Part shown: positions 36,601 through 44,881 of the stretch, one piece after another
Numbering within the stretch: the first letter of the stretch is position 1
Layout: every line of letters starts with the position of its first letter
Assembly (NCBI RefSeq): GCF_011761945.1
Contig: NZ_JAASQV010000001.1
Location: 372,001-436,000 of the forward strand
DNA: 64,000 nt
Direction of reading: 5' to 3'
DNA from: Sphingomonas leidyi
Lineage (GTDB): Bacteria; Pseudomonadota; Alphaproteobacteria; Sphingomonadales; Sphingomonadaceae
Notes under the pieces: generated by a model
What the model was told of the DNA's origin: nothing
The model's database searches: none
The model's input: the letters and a program-made list of their open reading frames with translations, nothing else
Program-made: the position numbers and the translations under genes

Positions 36601-39600
36601 AATGGCGACGACACGGTGCTCACTCGCAACGGCGCGGCGCTCGACGTGAGCGGCACCGTGACCGGCGGGGCGGGCATCGACGCCTATGGCCGGTCCTTCA
36701 CCGGCAACGGGACCTTCGATCTTACGGGCAACGTGCTCCCCGCGGGCTTCGAGATGCACGGCGTCGAGGCGAGCGGCGCGCAGACCGAAGTTACCGTCAC
36801 TTCCGCGACGACCCAGACCAGGGGGCTGCGTGCGCTCGGCGACGGCAAGGTGATCAACAACGCCAATTTCGACATTGCGGACGACACGCTGAACGCGGCG
36901 ATCGAAGTCACCGATCCGCGCTTCGAGGCGCAGCTCGACCTGGTGAACAACGGCACGATCACCAGCACGGCGAATGGGGTCCTCGCCTATGGTGCGCTGT
37001 CGAGCTTCGCCAATACCGGCGCGATCACTGCCCGGGGCAACGGCCTGTCGGTCTATCGCGACTATGGCATCGGCGCCTTCACGCTGAACAACAGCGGCAG
37101 GATCGCCTCGACCGAGGGGCATGGCGTTCGAGTCTACAGCTATGGCGTCGACGAGGCCGGTCGCAGCATCGATGTGACGAACAGCGGCCAGATCACCGCA
37201 TCGGCCGATGGCGGCAACGGCATGGAGCTTCAGGGCGAAGGGGGGCTGGTCAGGCTCGCCAACACCGGCACGATCGGCGCGGCCAGCCTCCACGGCAGCG
37301 GGGCCTCGATCAGCGCCCGGTCGTTCGACGTGACCAATGGCGGCACCATCGAGTCCACCGGCGGGAGCGGCACCGGCTTGCTGCTCACCGCTCTCGGCGG
37401 CGCCGCGTTCGGCGAGGACTGCCCCGATCCGCAGCAGCCGGTGCTGGTCGGCAAGCTGGTCAACAGCGGCCGGATCGCGGCAAATGGCGGCGGCAGCGAC
37501 GGCGGCTCGTCGCCGGACATCGCCACCGGCATCTTCGCGGCCCTGCTCGGCGACAACGGCATCGTCGGCATGACCAACGCGGCCGGCGGCACGATCGAGG
37601 CCACCGGCGGCGTGTCGGCCGCGCTGATGGTCGCCGGCCTCGACGACGAGGGCTATGGCAGCGCCGGCGTCGATGCGGCGCTGCGGCTGTTCGAACTCGA
37701 CAATCTGGGGATGATCCGCGGCGGCGCGGACACGGTCCTGCACGGCGACAGCGGCTTCGAGGCAGGCGGCGTCTATCTTCACGCGCCGGGCGACTCCACG
37801 ACCGAGACCTATGTGATCGCCGGCGGCATCCAGACGATGCATACCACCGACAAGATCCGCAACCTCGCCGGCGGCACCATCATCGGCAATGTCGACCTGG
37901 GCCAGGGTGACGACCGGTTCGAGAATTACGGCACGCTCCAGGGCGACCTGCGCCTCGGCGACGGCAACGACACCTTCGTCTATGGCGCCTCGGGCATCTT
38001 CACCGGCACCGCCTATGGCGGCGAGGGTACGGACGTGCTGCTCGTCGACGTGAATGGCGGGGGCACGGTCAATTTCGATCAGTTCCGGGGCTTCGAGACG
38101 CTGAGCCAGCGCGGCACCGGCTCGATCACGATCCGCGGCACCGCCGATCTCGACACGCTGAGCATGGCGGGCTCGAACGTGACGGTCGCGGCCGGTACCC
38201 GCTTCCAGACCCAGGGCGCGACCGCGCTGGCCGGTTCGGACGCGGCGGAATCGGTTACCGTCTCGGGAACGATCGGCGGCGGCATCGGCATGGGCGGCGG
38301 CAACGACACCGTGACGCTCAACGCCGGGGGCGTGGTCGAGGGCAATATCGACCTCGGCGCGGGCGACGACCGCCTCGTGCTCGCCGGCGGCACCGCCACC
38401 GGCCTGATCGACGGCGGCGCCGGCATCGACACCGTCGCCTTCCAGATCACGCAGGACACCAGCGACCTGCCCAACGTCGTCAATTTCGAGTCGCTCGACG
38501 TCTCGGGCAATGCCCGCCTGACGATCGGCATGAACCAGGACTTCGACACGGTGACGCTGCGCAACGGCGCCGACCTGACGGTCAACCCGGGCTCGGGCGA
38601 TCACCATATCGGCACCATCATCGGCGACGACAGCGCGCAGTCGGTGATCCTCAACACGGCGCTCACCGGCGGCGTGTCGCTGGGCGGTGGCGACGATTCG
38701 CTGACCATGCTCCTGAACGGCACGCTCTCCGGCATGCTCGACGGCGGCGCGGGCAACGACGTGCTCAATCTCAACCTGACGGGCGACTCGCGGATCGCCG
38801 GCGGGATCACCAGCTTCGAGACGATCAACGTGGCCGGCGGCGCGTCGCTGACGCTGGGCGGCACCATCGCCGCCGACCAGACGCTCAACTTCGACGGGCA
38901 TGACAACCAGCTGATCGTCGATGGCGGCTCGATCCTCGGCACGGTCAATGGCGGCCCCGGGCACGACGCGCTCGTGTTCAACACGCTGGCCGACCAGACT
39001 GCGACGCTGGCCACCGCCAAGATCCTCAACTTCGAGGATATTCTGGCGCGCGGCGCCGGCAACCTGGCGATCAGCGGCAATGGCAGCTACCAGACCATCT
39101 CGGTGGATCAGGGCGACCTGACCATCGCGGCGGGGAGCTCGATCTCCGCGGAGCAGATCAGCTTCGGCGCGGCGGACAACGTCCTCACGCTTTCCAGCCG
39201 CGCGACCCTGAGCGGCGCGATCGACGGCGGCGACGGCATCGATCGCCTGGTTCTCAACCAGGCGGCGAACACCGTCCGCCAGCTGAGCAACGTCAACGCC
39301 ACCGGCTTCGAACAGCTCGAATCGGGCGATGCCGGCGAACTGATTATCGATCGCGACGCGCAGTTCGACACGGTCGACCTGTTCGGCGCCAAGCTGACGG
39401 TCACGGCGGGCGCGACGCTCACCACGCCGGCGCTTGCGGGCAATGACGGCGCCAATCACCTCAACGTGCAGGGCACGCTGGCGGGCAATGTGGCGCTGGG
39501 CGCGGGCGACGACCGCCTGACTCTCGGCCGCACCAATGCGATCACCGGCACCGCCAGCGGCGGCACCGGCTATGACACGCTCGAGTTCAACACCCAGGGC

Positions 39601-41244
39601 AGCTATGCCGCGCCGACTGCGTGGAACGGCCAGGGCTATTCCGAATTCGAAGCGTTCAACGTCGCCGGCGGCGTGGTCTCGCTGACGGGGAACATCAGCT
39701 ACGACACCGTCTCGGTCACCGGCGGCCGCCTGATCGGGCAGGCGGGCACCACCATCACCTCGGCCAAGACCATCGTCGTCAGCCACGGCGCGACGTTCGG
39801 CAGCGCGGGCACGGTGAACGCCAATATCGAAGTGCGCGGCACGCTGTCGCCGGGCGCTTCGCCGGGCACGATGACGGTCAACGGCAACGTGCTGTTCACC
39901 AACGGCTCGAACCTGCTGCTCGAAATGGCGCCGACCGGCAGCGACCGCCTGAACATCTCGGGCACCATGAACATCCAGGCGGGCGCCACGCTGGATATCA
40001 CGGGCATCCTCCAGTCCACGCCGGGCGGCGCGCTCGACCTCGTCGTGGCGCAGGGCGGCATCACCGGCGGCTTCACCACGATCAACAAGTCGGAGACGGT
40101 ATTCGGCTTCGTGGCGACGCGCGGCAACCGCATCCAGCTGGTCGGCGAGTTCCAGAACGACAACGCGTTCGGCGCCAATGTGCGCGATTCGATCCGCTAC
40201 GCCAATGCGGTGCTGGGCGGCGGGCAGATGGTGCAGACCTTCACCAATGCCCTGCCGTCGCTGGTCGAGACCAACGGCGCCTCGCGTGCCGCGAGCTTTG
40301 CGGCGCTGAGCCCGGAGGCCTTTGCCGCCGCGGATCAGGCGAGCGTCGAGAGCGGCCTGGCCGTGGTCGATGCGATGCGTGCGCAGGACAATGGCGGGAA
40401 GGGCCATGTCGGCTTCTACGGCTTCGCGCAGAGCCTGTATCAGGAAGGCGCGCTCCAGGGGAATGCCGGCACCGGTGCGCACGACCTGCGCAGCGACAGC
40501 CGCGGCCTGCTCGGCGGGTTCGGCTGGGGCTTCTCGGAGACCGCCCGGGTGAATGCGTTCGTCGGCACGCTCTCGACCAACCAGACGGTGGAGGGCCTGG
40601 GCGCTTCCACCAAGCTGGAGGGCATGCAGGTCGGCGTCTCGGCCAGTGCCGAGCTCGGCGGCCTCGCGCTGCGCGGCCTGGTCGCCTATGACCTGTCGCG
40701 GGCCAAGACCCGCCGTGCCGTCCCGGGCGGCACCGCCACTTCGCGGTACGACCTGGGCGGGTTCGTCGCCGATATGTCGGCGGGCTATCAGGTGTCGCTG
40801 GGTTCGGCACGCATCACGCCGCGCATCGGCCTCACTTATGTCGAGGCTGGCCGCAACCACCTGGCCGAAGGCGGTTCGGGCTTTGCGCTGGAGGTGGTCA
40901 GGAATACCGGCAACGCGCTATTCGGCGATGCCGCGCTGGGCGTCAGATTCGATCTCGGCGGCGTTACCCCCTGGGCCGAGACGGGCATCCGCCATCAGTT
41001 CAGCGGCAACAACGGCCGGGCCTCCGCCGCCTATGCCGCGGCGAGCGCCGGCGGCCTGATGACGGCCCTGGCGGCCGAGCGTGGCGACACCATGGCGCAT
41101 CTCGCGCTCGGCGTGACCGCGCCGGTGTCGAAGGGCGTCCGGCTGAACCTCAGCTATTCGGGCGAATATGGCGCCGGGGTGGGCGGCAGGTTCGGCGACA
41201 CGACCCGCCACAGCGTGAATGCGGGCCTCTCTATCGCGTTCTGA
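33601..41244 (+). CDS. Giant autotransporter adhesin-like protein (type Va secretion)
   Basis: 2547 residues. ATG 33601 (GGAG 7 bases upstream) starts a signal peptide ending near STAARAQ. The passenger (about 40-2250) is glycine- and asparagine-rich, predicted beta-helix, with repeated short units such as NSGTI, NRGTI and NNGTI in the first half. The second half (from about 1410) repeats a pair of motifs: LG.GDD..(L/V) and then GG.G.D.(L/V/I).(F/L), at about 60-100 residue intervals. These resemble single RTX nonapeptides. A C-terminal barrel (about 2270-2547, starting VGFYGFAQSLYQ) ends VNAGLSIAF, with the terminal phenylalanine used by BAM. The passenger would be exposed on the surface; adhesion or biofilm formation is a family inference. 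Codon use looks native. Confidence 0.9.
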   Translation: MARTAFPTRISILPGARGRTALFVSAATLAIALSSTAARAQCAGEGAQVVCTGTSAPFVMTVAGGTVTVQPGATVGSQTTEGPGLRFDVGGKLIVEGGVFSQGPAVLLADAVGLEVKIGRSGTLAGGNALRQGDDDGAFIALDNSGLVRGTDGTAVRARSAALDMRNRGTGRIEGGVDVNEIQGTNAGTIEAGEVSAIRARYLDIDNSGAIANNSAAEATIAVAQGAIRNQGLIESRGAAPAISAADLELRNRAGGVIRSAGDTAIRVTEQAVIENAGQIDGGVALGQYGDRFYQRIGGSVAGNIAMGDGDDQFWREGNATGVAGMPSGTLDGGDGIDIYGIRMTSSGTVAFGSLPTGFERYGLDLCGCNLDVTIAAENLTGALSVSGPGVVTNLASFTYAGSDAGLEIRAYNASGNGGTLTVINRGALNFTGISAPESGPPVALIDANDFLTGFVNDTGGTINLSGEAIYGIRTAGRYAADSAHGFINRGSIHAEGLVSTAVAVSGSGYNSGTISSAVENGVALSLEGVSAQFVNDTGGVIRGDRAVSMQYGASLTNRGTIVATGENAAVSGYSTQYYRAAKLINEGEIRAGAGAAVELYSEAPYGAQVANKGTIVGDVVLGGSGKDMLWLAEGSAVQGNVSTGNGDDKLVVDLRRLGQDGSVNTGGLVTGAVDMGAGNNVLQARAGESQAFSVLRGNAAGFSGGTIYEAAGAGTVLTLQGPADGTGGHYSYDGLLRVAGDGRVVLDMNFNNGGYDRPSIVVEKDSTSSVFGEEGRGLDLVIAGAVNGGTAGIAVDATHARRVELLAQSGYIGITGGTALKTGAGTEVLISASSNLRKMGNAYGVLLEADGSTITNRASIWEDSKDASTGNFGLGVDLRDGMFTNDRGNLGIGRVSMQGTGIRMENSTVDNSGDIVSAHGNAIETVGYGVNRIVNRAAGTIQGHATDNAAGTAGAAIVGGNADDIVENAGTITGHVLLGNGNDLYVANGGKVTGDLDMGNGDDTVLTRNGAALDVSGTVTGGAGIDAYGRSFTGNGTFDLTGNVLPAGFEMHGVEASGAQTEVTVTSATTQTRGLRALGDGKVINNANFDIADDTLNAAIEVTDPRFEAQLDLVNNGTITSTANGVLAYGALSSFANTGAITARGNGLSVYRDYGIGAFTLNNSGRIASTEGHGVRVYSYGVDEAGRSIDVTNSGQITASADGGNGMELQGEGGLVRLANTGTIGAASLHGSGASISARSFDVTNGGTIESTGGSGTGLLLTALGGAAFGEDCPDPQQPVLVGKLVNSGRIAANGGGSDGGSSPDIATGIFAALLGDNGIVGMTNAAGGTIEATGGVSAALMVAGLDDEGYGSAGVDAALRLFELDNLGMIRGGADTVLHGDSGFEAGGVYLHAPGDSTTETYVIAGGIQTMHTTDKIRNLAGGTIIGNVDLGQGDDRFENYGTLQGDLRLGDGNDTFVYGASGIFTGTAYGGEGTDVLLVDVNGGGTVNFDQFRGFETLSQRGTGSITIRGTADLDTLSMAGSNVTVAAGTRFQTQGATALAGSDAAESVTVSGTIGGGIGMGGGNDTVTLNAGGVVEGNIDLGAGDDRLVLAGGTATGLIDGGAGIDTVAFQITQDTSDLPNVVNFESLDVSGNARLTIGMNQDFDTVTLRNGADLTVNPGSGDHHIGTIIGDDSAQSVILNTALTGGVSLGGGDDSLTMLLNGTLSGMLDGGAGNDVLNLNLTGDSRIAGGITSFETINVAGGASLTLGGTIAADQTLNFDGHDNQLIVDGGSILGTVNGGPGHDALVFNTLADQTATLATAKILNFEDILARGAGNLAISGNGSYQTISVDQGDLTIAAGSSISAEQISFGAADNVLTLSSRATLSGAIDGGDGIDRLVLNQAANTVRQLSNVNATGFEQLESGDAGELIIDRDAQFDTVDLFGAKLTVTAGATLTTPALAGNDGANHLNVQGTLAGNVALGAGDDRLTLGRTNAITGTASGGTGYDTLEFNTQGSYAAPTAWNGQGYSEFEAFNVAGGVVSLTGNISYDTVSVTGGRLIGQAGTTITSAKTIVVSHGATFGSAGTVNANIEVRGTLSPGASPGTMTVNGNVLFTNGSNLLLEMAPTGSDRLNISGTMNIQAGATLDITGILQSTPGGALDLVVAQGGITGGFTTINKSETVFGFVATRGNRIQLVGEFQNDNAFGANVRDSIRYANAVLGGGQMVQTFTNALPSLVETNGASRAASFAALSPEAFAAADQASVESGLAVVDAMRAQDNGGKGHVGFYGFAQSLYQEGALQGNAGTGAHDLRSDSRGLLGGFGWGFSETARVNAFVGTLSTNQTVEGLGASTKLEGMQVGVSASAELGGLALRGLVAYDLSRAKTRRAVPGGTATSRYDLGGFVADMSAGYQVSLGSARITPRIGLTYVEAGRNHLAEGGSGFALEVVRNTGNALFGDAALGVRFDLGGVTPWAETGIRHQFSGNNGRASAAYAAASAGGLMTALAAERGDTMAHLALGVTAPVSKGVRLNLSYSGEYGAGVGGRFGDTTRHSVNAGLSIAF

Positions 41245-41290
41245 CCGGAAGCCGCCCCTGGTTTCCCGCTGCCGAAGGAACATTCGTCCG

Positions 41291-41692
41291 TTGCATATCC
41301 TGTTCAGACCATTGTCCGTCTCCGCCCGGCCGCGTGCCGGGTGGATATGCTCGATCCTCGTCAGCGCGCTGTTGCTGGCCGATGCGCTGGTCATGCTGCT
41401 GGCACCGGATGTTCTTGCCGGCGCCCAGGAGCATATCGGTTATCCGCCGGGGCAGCTTCCCTATCTGGCGGGGATCCTGATCCTTGGCGTCGGCGCGTTC
41501 CTTACCCGCAGATTGGGGGCGATGGGCTGCGCCGTCCTGACGGCCTTTCTCGGCGGCGCGGTCGCAAGCCATGCGCGCATCGGCGAAGCGCTTTCCGTGC
41601 CGGTGCTGATCTGCGGCTTGCTGGGCGTGCTGCTATGGGTCGGCTGGCTGATGCGCGGGGCGGTGACGGGGGCACCCGGCACCGCCTCCTAG
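41291..41692 (+). CDS. Small four-helix membrane protein (DoxX-like)
   Basis: 133 residues from TTG 41291 (GAAGGAAC upstream); no in-frame ATG lies before the first helix. Four hydrophobic segments: WICSILVSALLLADALVML, LPYLAGILILGVGAFL, GCAVLTAFLGGAVASH and VPVLICGLLGVLLWVGWL. The GYPPGQLPYLAGILIL and LTAFLGGAVASHARIG segments match the DoxX-like group. Function is unknown. It follows the autotransporter by 46 bp and could be co-transcribed. Confidence 0.65.
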   Translation: MHILFRPLSVSARPRAGWICSILVSALLLADALVMLLAPDVLAGAQEHIGYPPGQLPYLAGILILGVGAFLTRRLGAMGCAVLTAFLGGAVASHARIGEALSVPVLICGLLGVLLWVGWLMRGAVTGAPGTAS

Positions 41693-41695
41693 CGG

Positions 41696-41726
41696 GCGAT
41701 CGGCTTCCCCGCCGGGCGGGGATCGC
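41696..41726 (+). terminator. Hairpin downstream of the DoxX-like gene
   Basis: GCGAT (41696-41700) pairs with ATCGC (41722-41726), enclosing a GC-rich inner stem CCCCGCC / GGCGGGG. No T-tract follows. It may end the autotransporter transcript. The rest of 41727-41926 holds nothing I recognise except, by position, the sigma-factor promoter. Confidence 0.4.
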
Positions 41727-41926
41727 GTGCCGAAGCTCGACTGCCGGGGCTCTTCCGGCACCGCGCGATCACGCGCGGATTCGCCTCCTCACGATCGCGT
41801 CTCCTGATTCTCCCTTCCCGGCCCTTGCGCCGAATCCCCCGAAATGGTGCGACAAGGCCGGGCGGCTCGACTTTTCCTTTACGGGATGGGCAAGGGGTTG
41901 CGTCTTAGGGGTCGGGAGGAGCTTGC

Positions 41927-42439
41927 ATGCCAGATGCCGCCAGGCACCCGGGGCTGGATGAAGTCGTCGCGCAATATCGGGTGCCGCTGCTGCGTTTCTT
42001 CCAGCGCAGGGTCGAGCATTTCGAGGATGCCGACGATCTGGTGCAGGATGTCTTCAGCCGGCTGGCCGCCCAGGATCTGGCGGCCATCGCCAATGTCCAG
42101 GGCTATGTCTTCCAGGTCGCCGCCAACGTCCTGCGCGACAAGGCGCGCCGCGCGAACGTGCGCAGCATCATGAGCCCGGCACCCGAGGGCTTCGACATCG
42201 AGGACGAGGCGGGCTTCTCTCCCGAACGCATCCTGCAGAGCCGCGAAGCGCTGCAGATCATGATCGCCGCGCTGTACGAGCTGCCGGAAATCGTGCGCGT
42301 GGTGTTCAGCCAATATCATTTCGACGGAGTCGCGCAGGTGGAGATCGCGCGCCGCACGGGCCTGTCGCTCAGCACCGTCGAAAAGCACATGGCCAGGGCG
42401 AACGGCCATCTGCTCCACCGTCTCCGGAAAGCCCGATGA
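41927..42439 (+). CDS. ECF-type RNA polymerase sigma factor (FecI-like)
   Basis: 170 residues. Region 2 reads YRVPLLRFFQRRVEHFEDADDLVQDVFSRLA (about 17-47); region 4 reads LPEIVRVVFSQYHFDGVAQVEIARRTGLSLSTVEKHMARA (about 118-158). The order and the FecR gene following with an ATGA overlap define the FecI class, which is held by an anti-sigma factor until an outer-membrane receptor reports ligand binding. Probable targets are the downstream peptidase and the facing TonB receptor. Confidence 0.93.
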   Translation: MPDAARHPGLDEVVAQYRVPLLRFFQRRVEHFEDADDLVQDVFSRLAAQDLAAIANVQGYVFQVAANVLRDKARRANVRSIMSPAPEGFDIEDEAGFSPERILQSREALQIMIAALYELPEIVRVVFSQYHFDGVAQVEIARRTGLSLSTVEKHMARANGHLLHRLRKAR

Positions 42440-43449
42440 GCAGGTCCCTCGACAAGGTGGAGGAAGCGGCGGCGACCTGGGATGCGCGCCTGCGCGGCGC
42501 CACGGCGACGTCCAGCGACCGCCAGGCCTTCCAGGCATGGTTGCAGGAAGACCCGCTGCACCGGATCACGCACGAACGCTTGCAGATGGCGTTGTCGGAG
42601 CTGCGGACCCATGCGCGGTTGCCCGAACTCAGTGCCCTGCGCGACGAGGCGCGCAACGGCGTCGATGCGATCCGGCGCCGCCGCCTGGCGTCGATCTTCG
42701 CCGTCGCTGCCGCCATCGTCCTGATCGTGATGGTGAGCATCGGCGCCCAGACCGAGCGCGGTGCCGAGATCGTCGCCCAGCTCCAGGGCGGCTCGGTCTA
42801 TGTGACGTCGCCGAACGAGCGGACCAAGGTGACGCTCGCGGACGGTTCGGTGGTGACGCTGGATTCGGGCACGCGGCTTTCGGTGCTGCTCGGCGCGTCG
42901 CGGCGCGACGTCACGCTGCTGGCCGGTCGGGCATTGTTCCAGGTCGCCAAGGATTCGCGGCGGCCCTTCGTCGTCAGGGCCGGGGAGCGGACGATCACCG
43001 CGCTCGGCACCGTGTTCGACGTCGATCTTTCGAAGGGCGAATTGCGAGTGACCCTGGCCGAGGGCAGCGTCGCGGTGCGGCCGGTGCAGTTCCGCCGCGG
43101 CTCCCCCCAGCAGATATTGGCGCCCAGGCAGCAGCTCGTGGCGACGGCCGGGGACGCGCTTCCCAAGTTGCGCACCGTCGATACCGAGCGCGCGATGAGC
43201 TGGGCGGAAGGGCAGGTCTTCTTCGAGAACGAGCCGCTCGCCAGCGCCGTCGAGGAAATGAACGAATATTCGAGCCGGAAGATCGTGGTCGATCCCGCCG
43301 TGGCGGACCTGCGGATCAACGGCATGTTCCGCACGAGCAACCAGGCCGGCTTCCTGGAGGCGCTGCAAGTGACGTTGCCCGTCGAAGTCCGCAACGACGG
43401 CGAGGGCAGGATATTCGTCTCGAAACGGCCCGGGCCGACCGCCGAATGA
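42436..43449 (+). CDS. FecR-type anti-sigma factor
   Basis: 337 residues. The N-terminal cytoplasmic part (1-82) with ATWDARLRG and FQAWLQEDPLHRITHERLQ matches the DUF4880 FecR N-terminus that binds sigma. A transmembrane helix spans about 84-102. The periplasmic FecR domain (about 115-215) contains TKVTLADGSVVTLDSGTRLSV and RALFQVAKDSRRPFVV. The C-terminal 80 residues (ASAVEEMNEYSSRKIVVDP to the end) resemble an STN-like fold. Start overlaps the sigma stop; stop lies 14 bp before the peptidase start. Confidence 0.93.
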   Translation: MSRSLDKVEEAAATWDARLRGATATSSDRQAFQAWLQEDPLHRITHERLQMALSELRTHARLPELSALRDEARNGVDAIRRRRLASIFAVAAAIVLIVMVSIGAQTERGAEIVAQLQGGSVYVTSPNERTKVTLADGSVVTLDSGTRLSVLLGASRRDVTLLAGRALFQVAKDSRRPFVVRAGERTITALGTVFDVDLSKGELRVTLAEGSVAVRPVQFRRGSPQQILAPRQQLVATAGDALPKLRTVDTERAMSWAEGQVFFENEPLASAVEEMNEYSSRKIVVDPAVADLRINGMFRTSNQAGFLEALQVTLPVEVRNDGEGRIFVSKRPGPTAE

Positions 43450-43463
43450 CCAAGGGGAAGACC

Positions 43464-44774
43464 ATGCGATACTCGTCTCTCGCTCTCGCCGCCGCCCTGC
43501 TGCCGGCCACGGCCGCCGCGCAGGACAAGCCCGATCCGGCCCGGCTCAAGGCCGATGTCGAGAAGCTGGTGAGCTTCGGCACCCGGCACACCCTGTCCTC
43601 GCCCGACGATCCCAAGCGCGGGATCGGCGCGGCCCGCCGCTGGTTCGGCGAGGAGATGAAGAAGACGGCGGCCCGGTGCGGCGGATGCATCCAGGTCTCC
43701 ACGATCGAGCGGGTGTTCACCAACGAGCGGGCGCCGGCCGGCGTCAACGTCGTCGACGTCCTCGCCATCCAGCCGGGCAGCGATCCCGCCCGCGTGGTGA
43801 TCGTGCAGGGCCATATCGACAGCCGCGTCAGCGACGTGATGGACATCACGCGCGATGCCCCGGGGGCGAACGACGACGCTTCGGGCGTGGCGCTGGTGCT
43901 CGAGGCGGCGCGGCTGCTTTCGCAGAGGAAGTTCAAGGCGACGATCGTCTACGCCGCGCTCTCGGGCGAAGAGCAGGGGCTGCTCGGCGGCACGCTGCTC
44001 GCCGAGACCGCGAAGGCGCGGGGATGGAACGTCACGGCGGTGCTCAACAACGACATCGTCGGCAATACCGTCGGCCAGAACGGCGCACGGGTGGCGGATC
44101 GGGTGCGGGTCTTCTCCGAGGGGATCCGTGCCTCGGAGGATCTGGCCGGGCAGATGGCGCGGCGCGTCAATGGCGGCGAGGACGACGGCCCCAGCCGCGC
44201 CCTGGCCAAGGCGATCGACCATGTCGCGCAGGGGATACCGGGCGGGCTCGACGTGTTCGTCGATCGCCGCAACGACCGGTTCGGCCGCGGCGGCGACCAT
44301 GAGCCGTTCCTCAAGCTGGGCTATCCGGCGGTGCGCTTCTCGGTGGGGATCGAGAATTACAACCAGCAGCACCAGGACCTGCGCACCGAGGGCGGCATCG
44401 AATATGGCGACACCGTCGACAAGATGGACTTCCCCTATCTCGCCAAGGTGACGGCGATCAACGCCGCGACGATCGCGCGGCTCGCCGCCGCGCCGGCGGC
44501 GCCGGCGGAGGTGAGCCTGAACGGTGCGCTCGGCATGAACACGACCGTGACCTGGACTCCGGTGCCCGATGCGGCCGGCTATCGTGTCCGCTGGCGCCGC
44601 AACGACAAGCAGGACTGGACCGAGCAGCGCGACGTGCCGGCCACGGCCGGCGAGACGGTGCTGAAGGACGTGATCGTGGACGACGTGTTCATCGGCGTTT
44701 CCGCCCTGTCGGCCGACGGCGCGGAGAGCCTCGTCACCTTTGGCGGCCGCGCACCCCGTCGCGCGCCGCGCTGA
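43464..44774 (+). CDS. Secreted M28 family aminopeptidase
   Basis: 436 residues from ATG 43464, chosen because it begins a clean signal peptide (MRYSSLALAAALLPATAAAQ) behind AAGGGGAAG; the ATG at 43446 overlapping the FecR stop is the alternative. Zinc ligands of the M28 fold are all visible: His in GHIDSR, Asp in GANDDASG, Glu-Glu in SGEEQGLLGG, Asp in LNNDIVGN and His in NQQHQDLRTE. A C-terminal ~90-residue fibronectin III-like domain (TVTWTPVPDAAGYRVRWRR) may hold substrate or surface. It would release amino acids from peptides in the periplasm. Third gene of the ECF operon. Confidence 0.9.
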   Translation: MRYSSLALAAALLPATAAAQDKPDPARLKADVEKLVSFGTRHTLSSPDDPKRGIGAARRWFGEEMKKTAARCGGCIQVSTIERVFTNERAPAGVNVVDVLAIQPGSDPARVVIVQGHIDSRVSDVMDITRDAPGANDDASGVALVLEAARLLSQRKFKATIVYAALSGEEQGLLGGTLLAETAKARGWNVTAVLNNDIVGNTVGQNGARVADRVRVFSEGIRASEDLAGQMARRVNGGEDDGPSRALAKAIDHVAQGIPGGLDVFVDRRNDRFGRGGDHEPFLKLGYPAVRFSVGIENYNQQHQDLRTEGGIEYGDTVDKMDFPYLAKVTAINAATIARLAAAPAAPAEVSLNGALGMNTTVTWTPVPDAAGYRVRWRRNDKQDWTEQRDVPATAGETVLKDVIVDDVFIGVSALSADGAESLVTFGGRAPRRAPR

Positions 44775-44796
44775 GGGAATTCCCTGGCGACAGGAC

Positions 44797-44830
44797 GAAC
44801 CCGTGCGGGCAAGCGCGCACGGGTTCTTCT
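44797..44830 (+). terminator. Terminator of the ECF-FecR-M28 operon
   Basis: An 11-bp perfect stem GAACCCGTGCG / CGCACGGGTTC (44797-44826) followed by TTCT. Lies between two convergent genes. Confidence 0.75.
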
Positions 44831-44843
44831 CGTTCGGGCGAAA

Positions 44844-44873
44844 CCGCCATCCCGGCCTGCACCGGGATGGCGG
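44844..44873 (-). terminator. Terminator of the TonB receptor gene
   Basis: A 12-bp perfect stem (CCGCCATCCCGG / CCGGGATGGCGG) with a 6-base loop, followed on the minus strand by TTTCG. It lies 9 bp past the receptor stop codon. Confidence 0.7.
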
Positions 44874-44881
44874 CGGGCAGG

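Noticed and set aside
38290..39560. DNA-level repeats in the autotransporter as a possible CRISPR or tandem array
   Set aside because: The repetition is at protein motif level with variable spacing and diverged codons. There are no identical direct repeats with unique spacers.
33550..40860. A 7.3-kb open frame antisense to the giant autotransporter
   Set aside because: Long antisense frames are expected opposite GC-rich genes with repeated GGC/GAC/ATC codons. The product is His/Arg/Asp-rich low complexity with no domain, while the sense strand has a signal peptide, beta-helix repeats and a barrel.
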